Source: Moraxellaceae bacterium
Lineage (GTDB): Bacteria; Pseudomonadota; Gammaproteobacteria; Pseudomonadales; UBA3067
DNA: 6,858 nucleotides
NCBI GenBank assembly: GCA_002401525.1
Contig: NVTH01000226.1
Span: 1-6,858 of the forward strand
Reading direction: 5' to 3'
A program made the position numbers and the translations under genes. This document shows, in pieces, positions 1 to 5,869 of this stretch. A model generated the notes under the pieces. It saw nothing but the letters and a program-made list of their open reading frames with translations, was not told where the DNA came from and ran no database searches. Within the stretch, counting starts at the first letter, position 1; every line of letters begins with the position of its first letter.

Positions 1-1872
1 AGCCCTAACCCGGCCGTAAAACTGCCCGGCAAGCAAGAGGTCTCCCACGCTTAACCGACCATTCTGAACAAGAAGACTGCACACAGTACCTCTGCCTTTA
101 TCAAGCCGAGCTTCAATGACAACTCCTTCAGCAGGGCCATCGGCCATTGCCTTAAGTTCTAACAATTCAGACTGCAATAAAATTGCATCCAGTAAATCGC
201 CTACTCCCTGTCCAGTGTGTGCAGAAACCTCAATAAATTGGTGCTCTCCACCCCACTCTTCAGGAATGATCTCTTTCTGAGACAGTTCGGTTTTGACTCG
301 CTCTATGTCCGCGCCTTCTTTATCTACCTTATTGATAGCAATAATAATGGGCACATTGGCGGCTTGAGCGTGGCCAATGGCCTCTTCTGTCTGCGGCATT
401 ACACCATCATCAGCAGCCACTACGATTACTACGATATCAGTACAATTTGCACCACGAGAACGCATCGCACTAAACGCGGCATGTCCTGGCGTATCCAAGA
501 AGGAAATCATGCCTTTTTCAGTTTCTACATGGTAGGCGCCGATATGCTGAGTAATTCCGCCGGCCTCTCCAGAAGCCACTTGAGTGCTTCGAATGTAATC
601 AAGCAATGAGGTTTTACCGTGGTCGACATGCCCCATGATAGTCACAACAGGTGCCCTGCCAATTTCTTCACCTTCGCGCTGGATATTGCCGATCAATTGT
701 TCTTCTAGAGCGTTATCGCTCACTAAACTGTACTTATGCCCCATTTCTTCAACAATGAGGATCGCAGTATCCTGGTCAATTTCTTGATTTACATTGACCA
801 TGACACCATTTTTCATCAGCGCCTTAACCACTTCAACGCCTTTAAGCTTCATGCGCTGGGCCAATTCTGCCACAGCAATGGTTTCACCAATTTTGACCAC
901 ATGAATCTCTTTCTCGACTGGCATCGCAAAAGCATGTTCTTGCTTACGCTTTACTCGTTTCGCTTTTCTTGCCTGACGCTTAGCAGAAGATTCTTTCTTA
1001 ACGCCACGATCTTCTCTGGTAAAACTTTCTTCATAGGCTGCTTTAACAATGCTGGTGCCTAAGTCCAATTCCTTTTCTTTTTCGTCAACTTGTTCACCCT
1101 TACGTTGATCAAGTTCTTCAGCCACTTTTTCTGCTTGAGCCAAAGTGGATTGCTTAGCGGCTTTTTCTAAATCATCACGCTTTTTCTTATCGGCTACACT
1201 TTTCGCCTCAAGAATAGCTTTCTGTTTTTCATCCAGCTCTTTGTCTTCTTTCGAAAGCTTCAATTTTGCTGCAGCAGACTTACCCACCGCTTTTTCATCG
1301 TGAGCTTTAGGAGGGGCTAATTTGCGTTTTGGAGCCTGAGCCTCTCGCGAAGCTTTCTCAGCATTACGCTTGTTTTCTGCAGCCCTGGATAGCGCGCGCT
1401 CCTTTTGTAGCTTGGCTTCTTCTTGAGCGGAGATGGCTTTTGGCTGTTCTTGCTTCGCCTGCACAGGCTCTTCAACTTGAACCTCGAGGACCGGTGCCTC
1501 AACCTCAGTCACCTCAACCGAATCAGAAGCACTCTCAACCTCATCGGCGCTGTCGTCATCTTCAACGGCATCACGTTTAACATAAGTACGCTTTTTACGC
1601 ACTTCAACGTTAACCGTTTTACTTCGCCCACCTTGATTGCCTGAAACCTTAAGCTTACTTACGCTTTTTCGCTTCAAAGTAATTTTCTTTTGCACACTCT
1701 GCTGCTCGCCATGAGAGCGTTTCAAGTGAGCAAGTAACGCTTGCTTTTCATCATCAGTGACGACCTGATCGGCACCAGCATGACTTAACCCTGCGTCTTT
1801 CATCTGGGTTAACAACTTATCTACCGGTATGCCAACGACATCGGCAAGCTGTTTTACAGTAACTTCAGCCAT
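1..1872 (-). CDS. infB: Translation initiation factor IF-2, 3' end cut by window edge
   Basis: IF-2 is the GTPase that brings fMet-tRNA to the 30S subunit and promotes 50S joining. The frame stays open for 624 codons to the window edge. I read an IF2_N domain at about residues 1-52 (start [14 protein letters not shown]), a long Lys/Glu/Ala-rich linker at about 53-320, a second IF2_N domain at about 325-385, and the G domain from about 408. G-domain motifs are all present: G1 GHVDHGKT 414-421, G3 DTPGH 460-464, G4 NKVD 514-517 and G5 SAH 550-552. The fragment ends in domain II. By comparison with the roughly 890-residue E. coli protein, about 270-280 C-terminal residues, including the fMet-tRNA-binding domain, lie outside the window. 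It follows nusA by 33 bases as the third gene of the operon. The ATG is chosen because family similarity begins there; an in-frame GTG five codons upstream has a better ribosome binding site. Identification is secure. Confidence 0.97.
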   Translation of the reverse strand, partial: MAEVTVKQLADVVGIPVDKLLTQMKDAGLSHAGADQVVTDDEKQALLAHLKRSHGEQQSVQKKITLKRKSVSKLKVSGNQGGRSKTVNVEVRKKRTYVKRDAVEDDDSADEVESASDSVEVTEVEAPVLEVQVEEPVQAKQEQPKAISAQEEAKLQKERALSRAAENKRNAEKASREAQAPKRKLAPPKAHDEKAVGKSAAAKLKLSKEDKELDEKQKAILEAKSVADKKKRDDLEKAAKQSTLAQAEKVAEELDQRKGEQVDEKEKELDLGTSIVKAAYEESFTREDRGVKKESSAKRQARKAKRVKRKQEHAFAMPVEKEIHVVKIGETIAVAELAQRMKLKGVEVVKALMKNGVMVNVNQEIDQDTAILIVEEMGHKYSLVSDNALEEQLIGNIQREGEEIGRAPVVTIMGHVDHGKTSLLDYIRSTQVASGEAGGITQHIGAYHVETEKGMISFLDTPGHAAFSAMRSRGANCTDIVVIVVAADDGVMPQTEEAIGHAQAANVPIIIAINKVDKEGADIERVKTELSQKEIIPEEWGGEHQFIEVSAHTGQGVGDLLDAILLQSELLELKAMADGPAEGVVIEARLDKGRGTVCSLLVQNGRLSVGDLLLAGQFYGRVRA

Positions 1873-1884
1873 ACTAGCTTCTTT

Positions 1885-1898
1885 CACTCTGCTTCCTC
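1885..1898 (-). promoter_or_regulatory. Strong ribosome binding site and alternative GTG start of infB
   Basis: On the minus strand GAGGAAG (1892-1898) is followed by a GTG codon at 1885-1887, with 7 bases between GAGG and GTG. This GTG is in frame with infB and would add five residues (M-K-E-A-S) before the ATG at 1870-1872. The ATG itself has only the weaker AAAGAAG upstream. The conserved family N-terminus starts at the ATG, so the true start cannot be settled from sequence alone. Confidence 0.5.
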
Positions 1899-1905
1899 AG
1901 CGGCC

Positions 1906-3405
1906 TTATGCCTGCTGCTCATCTTCAAACCAAGGCGCACGCGCCGCCATAATTAATTGTCCTGCACGCTCTTCATCCATGCAATCCAATTCAAGCAACT
2001 CAGCAATTGATTGCTCAGCTAAATCTTCTTGAGTAACGATTCCCTGACTTGCCAGGACAAACGCTAAATGTTTATCCATTCCGTCCATCGCCAACAAATC
2101 CTCAGCGGGCTCCGAGCTACTCAACTCTTCTTCGGAAACCAACGCTCGAGTTAACAATACGTCTTTCGCTCGACGACGTAACTCTTCGACAATATCTTCG
2201 TCAAAATCTTCTATTGCTAGCATCTCATCGACGGGAACGTAAGCCACTTCTTCAGTCGTGGTAAAACCTTCCAAAACCAAAATCTCAGCAATGTCCTCGT
2301 CAACATCAAGGTCTTTCACAAAGCTTTCTATATAGACGCTGGCTTCTTGCTTTTCCTTTTCTTCCGCTTCTTCGTTGGTCATCACATTAAGAGACCAACC
2401 GCTCAAACTACTTGCCAAACGAATATTTTGTCCACTGCGACCAATCGCCAGGGCTAACTGATCCTCTTCTACTGCGACCTGCATACTTTTGGCTTCTTCA
2501 TCGACAACGATAGAAACCACTTCGGCAGGTGACATGGCGTTAATAACAAATTGCGCTGAATTATCGTCCCACAATACAACATCAACTCGTTCGCCGCCCA
2601 ATTCAGAAGACACCGCTTGTACGCGCGCTCCTCGCATGCCGACGCACGCACCAACGGGGTCAATTCGCCCGTCATTAGTCTTTACTGCAATCTTTGCCCT
2701 TGAGCCTGGATCTCTCGCAGCGCCCTTTATTTCAATAAGCTCTTCGCCTATTTCTGGCACTTCGATCTTAAACAGTTCTACCAACATCTCTGGACAGGTT
2801 CGACTGACGATAAGTTGTGGGCCGCGATTATCGGTCCGTACGTCTTTCAACACACCACGAACTCGTTCACTGACTCGCATTGTCTCGCGAGGGATCATAT
2901 CTTCGCGGTATATAATCGCTTCCGCATTACCGCCAAGATCTAAAATAACGCTTTCGCGGGTCACCTTTTTAACAGTGCCATTGACCAGTTCGCCAATTCT
3001 ATCTTGAAATTGCTCAGCTATCTGAGCCCTTTCCGCTTCTCTCACTTTTTGGACAATAACTTGTTTCGCGGTTTGCGCCGCAATTCGTCCAAATTCCACC
3101 GACTCAGCTGGCTCCTCAAGAACGTCGCCAACGACTAAGGAAGAATCCTTTTCTTGGGCGGCTTGCAAGGTAATCTCTTGCTCAGGAATCTCAACGTCAT
3201 CTTCAGTCTCAACCACGGTATAACAACGAAAAGTTTCGTAGTCACCCGAAGTACGATCAATTTTAACTCGAAGGTTCGCGTCTTCGGAATGAAGCTTTTT
3301 CCCAGCAGCGGCTAGTGCCAGCTCAACAGCCTCAAAAATGACGTCTCGAGAAACTCCCTTCTCATTGGATACTGCATCTACTACCAGTAAAATATCTTTG
3401 CTCAT
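1906..3405 (-). CDS. nusA: Transcription termination/antitermination factor NusA
   Basis: NusA binds RNA polymerase and nascent RNA in the cytoplasm. It promotes pausing and hairpin-dependent termination, and takes part in rRNA and phage antitermination complexes. The protein is 499 residues, close to the 495 of E. coli. In order it has the polymerase-binding N-terminal domain (about 1-130, with the conserved [15 protein letters not shown] stretch), an S1 domain (about 135-200), KH1 (about 205-280, GMRG loop at 256-259), KH2 (about 281-345, IGRSG at 321-325), and two acidic helix-hairpin-helix repeats (about 360-415 and 435-490). The doubled acidic repeat is typical of Gammaproteobacteria; the second one contacts the polymerase alpha C-terminal domain in E. 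coli. It starts 29 bases after the rimP stop with a GGGG ribosome binding site 5 bases before the ATG, and infB follows after 33 bases. NusA is likely to act on the terminators upstream of rimP, by analogy with E. coli. Confidence 0.98.
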   Translation of the reverse strand: MSKDILLVVDAVSNEKGVSRDVIFEAVELALAAAGKKLHSEDANLRVKIDRTSGDYETFRCYTVVETEDDVEIPEQEITLQAAQEKDSSLVVGDVLEEPAESVEFGRIAAQTAKQVIVQKVREAERAQIAEQFQDRIGELVNGTVKKVTRESVILDLGGNAEAIIYREDMIPRETMRVSERVRGVLKDVRTDNRGPQLIVSRTCPEMLVELFKIEVPEIGEELIEIKGAARDPGSRAKIAVKTNDGRIDPVGACVGMRGARVQAVSSELGGERVDVVLWDDNSAQFVINAMSPAEVVSIVVDEEAKSMQVAVEEDQLALAIGRSGQNIRLASSLSGWSLNVMTNEEAEEKEKQEASVYIESFVKDLDVDEDIAEILVLEGFTTTEEVAYVPVDEMLAIEDFDEDIVEELRRRAKDVLLTRALVSEEELSSSEPAEDLLAMDGMDKHLAFVLASQGIVTQEDLAEQSIAELLELDCMDEERAGQLIMAARAPWFEDEQQA

Positions 3406-3434
3406 TTTAGCCCCGCACGATCAATCCAGAATTA

Positions 3435-3914
3435 TTAGGAGCGCTTATCAAGGTCCATAGACAGATTTGCTTTAGCAATATAACTATAAGGTAATTTATG
3501 GGTTTGTCCTTCCGCTTCCAAAAGTATTTCGTCATCAACCACTCCGGCAATCTTGCCAGAGAAAGCTTTTCTTCCGCTAATTGCAGTACTTAAACGCAGA
3601 CTTACCTCGTACCCTTCAAATTCAATAAACTGCGCCAATGTAAAAAGTGGTCGCTCAAGCCCTGGGGAGGACACTTCTAAGCTATATTCCCCAGCAATGA
3701 TATCCTCAACATCTAGAATACCGCTTACTTGATGGCTCACCCTAGCACAATCATCTACCGTAATCCCATTTTCAGAATCAATGTAGATACGCAAAACAGA
3801 ATTTTTACCTTGAGCAATATATTCAACCCCCCAAAGATCATAACCTAAATCAATCACCCCAGAAGAGATTAAACCTTGAACCACCTCAGCCTTTTTTGAT
3901 ACGACCATGCTCAT
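3435..3914 (-). CDS. rimP: Ribosome maturation factor RimP
   Basis: RimP binds free 30S subunits and helps late assembly, before initiation can begin. The protein is 159 residues (E. coli 150). It shows the N-terminal alpha/beta domain with LRIYID (41-46), the conserved LDVED region (67-71) and the family signature LEVSSPGLERPLF (79-91). A C-terminal SH3-like beta domain (about 92-159) ends in the usual KANL element. It is the first protein gene of the rimP-nusA-infB operon, downstream of tRNA-fMet. Two ATG codons, 1 and 3, are both plausible starts and differ by two residues. Neither has a recognisable Shine-Dalgarno sequence, because the bases before the start are the U-tract of a terminator hairpin. 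A GTG at codon 11 has an AAGG before it, but starting there would remove part of the conserved first helix. Confidence 0.96.
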   Translation of the reverse strand: MSMVVSKKAEVVQGLISSGVIDLGYDLWGVEYIAQGKNSVLRIYIDSENGITVDDCARVSHQVSGILDVEDIIAGEYSLEVSSPGLERPLFTLAQFIEFEGYEVSLRLSTAISGRKAFSGKIAGVVDDEILLEAEGQTHKLPYSYIAKANLSMDLDKRS

Positions 3915-3919
3915 TGCCC

Positions 3920-3947
3920 AAAAACAAAAAATGGGCTAAATAGCCCA
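3920..3947 (-). terminator. Intrinsic terminator abutting the rimP start
   Basis: Minus-strand RNA forms TGGGCTA-TT-TAGCCCA (7 perfect pairs, or 6 pairs with a 4-base loop) at 3932-3947. It is followed by six U, one G and five U (3920-3931). The U-tract ends 5 bases before the rimP ATG. It is the second of two terminators between tRNA-fMet and rimP, and may act as an attenuator for the operon. Confidence 0.82.
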
Positions 3948-3980
3948 CTTAAAATTCAATCATTTTAAACTACTACAGGT

Positions 3981-4004
3981 AATAAAAAACCCCTCAACGG
4001 GGCT
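3981..4004 (-). terminator. Intrinsic terminator downstream of tRNA-fMet
   Basis: On the minus strand AGCCCC-GTTGA-GGGGTT (four G-C pairs extended by a G-U and an A-U pair) is followed by TTTTTTATT. It lies 14 bases past the CCA end of tRNA-fMet. It should end most tRNA transcripts, leaving a fraction to read through into rimP. Confidence 0.87.
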
Positions 4005-4018
4005 ACCTATAAATTCGA

Positions 4019-4095
<77 letters not shown>

Positions 4096-4101
4096 TCGAA
4101 T

Positions 4102-4138
4102 TGGCGCACACTATATTCTTTGGAACTTAAAGAGTCAA
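4102..4138 (-). promoter_or_regulatory. Sigma-70 promoter of tRNA-fMet / rimP operon
   Basis: On the minus strand the -35 is TTGACT (4133-4138) and the -10 is TATAGT (4110-4115), with an exact 17-base spacer. The discriminator GTGCGCC is G/C-rich, as in stable RNA promoters under stringent control. The predicted start is the A at about 4102, seven bases before the mature tRNA 5' end. Upstream DNA is very A/T-rich and could act as an UP element. No other convincing promoter is seen before rimP, so this one probably also drives rimP-nusA-infB by read-through. Confidence 0.85.
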
Positions 4139-4149
4139 ACTTTATTTTA

Positions 4150-4171
4150 AGAAAGTTAAAAATAACTTTCT
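4150..4171. repeat. Perfect 9-bp inverted repeat upstream of the tRNA-fMet promoter
   Basis: AGAAAGTTA-AAAA-TAACTTTCT reads as two perfect 9-bp arms around a 4-base centre. The centre lies about 58 bases upstream of the predicted start site, just above the -35 box. It could be a protein-binding site or simply part of an A/T-rich UP element. It lacks G/C pairs and a downstream U-tract, so it is not a terminator. Confidence 0.6.
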
Positions 4172-4354
4172 AAATCCACTTTAAGCACAATAAAACTAGT
4201 ACGCTTTTGATTCTAAAGCAAAAAAAAATCAAAATTATCACAACTAAAGCGGCCATCAACCGCCCAAAACAAAGCCCTACTACAGACCTCTACCTACAAA
4301 CTAATCGCCCCCAATACAGAGACGACCACGCCAAGCGTTCACTTTAACTATAAT
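4172..4354. other. Spacer between the two tRNA genes, no gene seen
   Basis: No coding frame of note was found here. The stretch holds a nine-A run (4220-4228), an A/T-only inverted repeat (TTTTGATT at 4205-4212 with AATCAAAA at 4227-4234) and a short GCGG/CCGC hairpin (4249-4263). None of these makes a classical terminator for the secG-tRNA-Leu transcript, so how that transcript ends is unclear. Confidence 0.5.
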
Positions 4355-4440
4355 TGGTGCCGAAGGCCGGAGTTGAACCGGCACGACCAAAGGTCACTAC
4401 CCCCTCAAGGTAGCGTGTCTACCAATTCCACCACTCCGGC
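4355..4440 (-). tRNA. tRNA-Leu (GAG)
   Basis: An 86-base class II tRNA with an encoded CCA end. The anticodon loop is TTGAGGG between CTACC and GGTAG, giving anticodon GAG (4404-4406), which reads CUC and CUU codons. A long variable arm with a GACC/GGTC stem and a T arm GCCGG/CCGGC are visible. The acceptor stem GCCGGAG/CTTCGGC has one G-U pair. It begins 13 bases after the secG stop with no promoter of its own, so it is probably processed from the tpiA-secG transcript. It corresponds to E. coli leuU, also next to secG. Confidence 0.97.
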
Positions 4441-4453
4441 ATCAGAAAATCTA

Positions 4454-4909
4454 TCACCTAGCATCTTCCTGACCAGGAAGATCACCGCCCAAACCCATCT
4501 CTGGCGATTCGAAAGAGCCTTCCACCGAAGGCATATCATTCACTTGCACAGAAGGTATTTCATTGACCTCAATCACCGGGATATCTCCACCGGCAGGCTC
4601 ACCAATAAACCCCGCAGCATCCTCCCCCCCCGACCCACCTAATAATGAGGGGAACCCAACTTCAAGCCCAGTTTGCGACTGCTGATTAGCCACCACAGCC
4701 AAAGCCAAACTAGTGGAAAAAAACACCACAGCCAAGCCCGTTGTTACACGAGTCAAAAACGACCCCGACCCACCACTACCAAAGAGAGTCTGAGAGGCAC
4801 CACTACCAAAAGCAGCCCCTACGTCAGCGCCTTTACCATGCTGAATCAAAACCAAACCGATTAACGCAACCGTAACCAATACGTGAATCGAAAGAAGTAC
4901 CGTCTCCAT
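4454..4909 (-). CDS. secG: Preprotein translocase subunit SecG with long acidic tail
   Basis: SecG is the small inner-membrane subunit of the SecYEG channel and stimulates SecA-driven protein export. The first 75 residues match the family: transmembrane segment 1 (about 3-22), the conserved cytoplasmic loop LIQHGKGADVGAAFGSGAS and SQTLFGSGGSGSFLTR (within 21-54), and transmembrane segment 2 (about 54-74). The protein is 151 residues against 110 in E. coli. The extra length is a Gly/Pro/Val-rich tail (75-151) with 14 Asp/Glu and only one basic residue, including a degenerate repeat VNEIPSVQ / VNDMPSVE (115-130). The gene starts 5 bases after the tpiA stop. Its ribosome binding site is weak (AAGG about 15 bases upstream, inside tpiA), so coupling to tpiA translation is likely. 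Confidence 0.95.
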   Translation of the reverse strand: METVLLSIHVLVTVALIGLVLIQHGKGADVGAAFGSGASQTLFGSGGSGSFLTRVTTGLAVVFFSTSLALAVVANQQSQTGLEVGFPSLLGGSGGEDAAGFIGEPAGGDIPVIEVNEIPSVQVNDMPSVEGSFESPEMGLGGDLPGQEDAR

Positions 4910-4914
4910 AATAT

Positions 4915-5670
4915 TTAAATAACCGCCTTCACAATTGCGACAAATTTTTTCGCTTCCAAAGAAGCTCCGCCAACAAGCCCTCCGTCAATATCCGACTGAG
5001 AGAACAATTTTCGAGCATTTTCCGGCTTAACACTACCACCATAGAGCACGCGAAGTTTCTCCGCCACTCCACTCTCTTTCCTGGCCACCAACGTGCGTAT
5101 ATACGCATGCATTTCTTGAGCTTGCTCAGGAGTCGCGGTCAGCCCGGTACCAATAGCCCATACCGGCTCGTAAGCCACCACCGCGTCAAAAAAAGCATTG
5201 ACGCCCACTTCATCAATTACTGCCTCAAGCTGACCACCGACAACGTCATTCGCATTATCGGACTGGCGCTGCTCAAGCGTCTCGCCAACACACAAAATAG
5301 GAATCATCCCATTCGCCTGGATTAGCTTAAATTTTTCAGCAATCGTTTTATCTTGCTCCAAAAAAAGCTGCCTGCGTTCTGAGTGGCCAATTATAACATA
5401 CTGACAACCCACATCCGCTAACATCGAGGCAGAAACCTCTCCGGTGTACGCCCCTTTTTCAGCCGACGCACAATTTTGCCCTGCTATCTTTATTTCGGAG
5501 CCGATTATCTGACTCATCACCTGATCCAGATAAACTGCCGGTGGACATACCACCACTTCAGCGGCAATTTCTCCCCCAAGCCCTACGAGCACTCCGTCAA
5601 CCAGCGCCTGAATATCGGACCGACAACCACACATCTTCCAATTCCCAGCTACTAACGGTCGTCGAATCAT
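4915..5670 (-). CDS. tpiA: Triose-phosphate isomerase
   Basis: Interconverts dihydroxyacetone phosphate and glyceraldehyde-3-phosphate in glycolysis and gluconeogenesis, as a cytoplasmic dimer. The 251-residue protein has the standard length and a complete active site: N10 and K12 in AGNWKM, H96 in IIGHSERR, and the catalytic base E168 in AYEPVWAIGTG. The mobile loop 6 covers about 169-177. Phosphate-binding elements YGGSV (210-214) and GLVGGASL (231-238) are also present. The start has AAGGG six bases before the ATG. It is followed by secG and tRNA-Leu, with which it probably forms one transcript. Location between glmM and secG is a Pseudomonas-like arrangement; E. coli has tpiA elsewhere. 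Confidence 0.98.
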   Translation of the reverse strand: MIRRPLVAGNWKMCGCRSDIQALVDGVLVGLGGEIAAEVVVCPPAVYLDQVMSQIIGSEIKIAGQNCASAEKGAYTGEVSASMLADVGCQYVIIGHSERRQLFLEQDKTIAEKFKLIQANGMIPILCVGETLEQRQSDNANDVVGGQLEAVIDEVGVNAFFDAVVAYEPVWAIGTGLTATPEQAQEMHAYIRTLVARKESGVAEKLRVLYGGSVKPENARKLFSQSDIDGGLVGGASLEAKKFVAIVKAVI

Positions 5671-5694
5671 TTTAAGCCCTTATGAATAGCTCTG

Positions 5695-5708
5695 CGCTTT
5701 CGAAAGCG
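5695..5708. repeat. Perfect 14-bp palindrome in the tpiA leader
   Basis: CGCTTTCGAAAGCG is identical to its reverse complement. It lies 25 bases upstream of the tpiA ATG and directly downstream of a possible -10 box. It could be an operator or a short RNA hairpin in the leader. No U-tract follows, so it is not an intrinsic terminator. Confidence 0.6.
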
Positions 5709-5712
5709 GGCA

Positions 5713-5742
5713 ATAGTAACGTAATAAATACCCGCAAAACAA
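5713..5742 (-). promoter_or_regulatory. Possible sigma-70 promoter of tpiA-secG-tRNA-Leu
   Basis: On the minus strand TTGTTT (5737-5742) and TACTAT (5713-5718) are separated by 18 bases. Each is an imperfect match to the consensus. The 178-base gap after glmM makes a separate promoter plausible. The predicted start would fall inside the 14-bp palindrome. A weak call resting on position as much as on sequence. Confidence 0.35.
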
Positions 5743-5821
5743 GTATTTCTATTCACTTCTAGCAACAGTTAAAATAACTTTGACGTACAGCTTAAACTAA
5801 AAAAGTTTTACACAGCAGGAT

Positions 5822-5869
5822 TCATCAATCAACAACGAACCGGACTCATCACTCCACAACAGACCGGAC
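5822..5869 (-). repeat. Imperfect 24-bp tandem duplication across the glmM stop
   Basis: Two adjacent 24-base units, 5846-5869 and 5822-5845, match at 20 of 24 positions. The first encodes the last six glmM residues VRSVVE plus two TGA stops. The second, in the same frame beyond the stop, would encode VRFVVD followed again by two TGA codons. It looks like an old duplication of the gene's 3' end. Confidence 0.75.

Noticed and set aside
217..1062. Open frames on the plus strand opposite infB (130 and 108 codons)
   Set aside because: They lie antisense to the conserved IF-2 frame, show no recognisable family and have no convincing start signals.
1317..1580. Short overlapping frames in the infB linker region on both strands
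   Set aside because: By-products of the repetitive Lys/Glu/Ala-rich linker coding sequence; no independent support.
2489..3007. A 172-codon plus-strand open frame opposite nusA
   Set aside because: Fully antisense to NusA, with Ser/Thr-rich composition expected from the complement of the coding strand.
4205..4234. Inverted repeat TTTTGATT/AATCAAAA with an A-run, considered as a terminator
   Set aside because: The stem is almost all A/T and the loop is 14 bases; the U-run lies within the loop side rather than after the stem.
4249..4263. GCGG/CCGC hairpin after tRNA-Leu as a terminator
   Set aside because: Only four pairs, with the nearest U-run about 20 bases downstream.
4373..4864. Plus-strand frames opposite tRNA-Leu and secG
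   Set aside because: One crosses a tRNA gene and both oppose a conserved membrane protein gene; no family is recognisable.
5791..5812. AAACT/AGTTT hairpin after glmM as a terminator
   Set aside because: All but one pair of the stem is A/T and no U-tract follows it on the minus strand.
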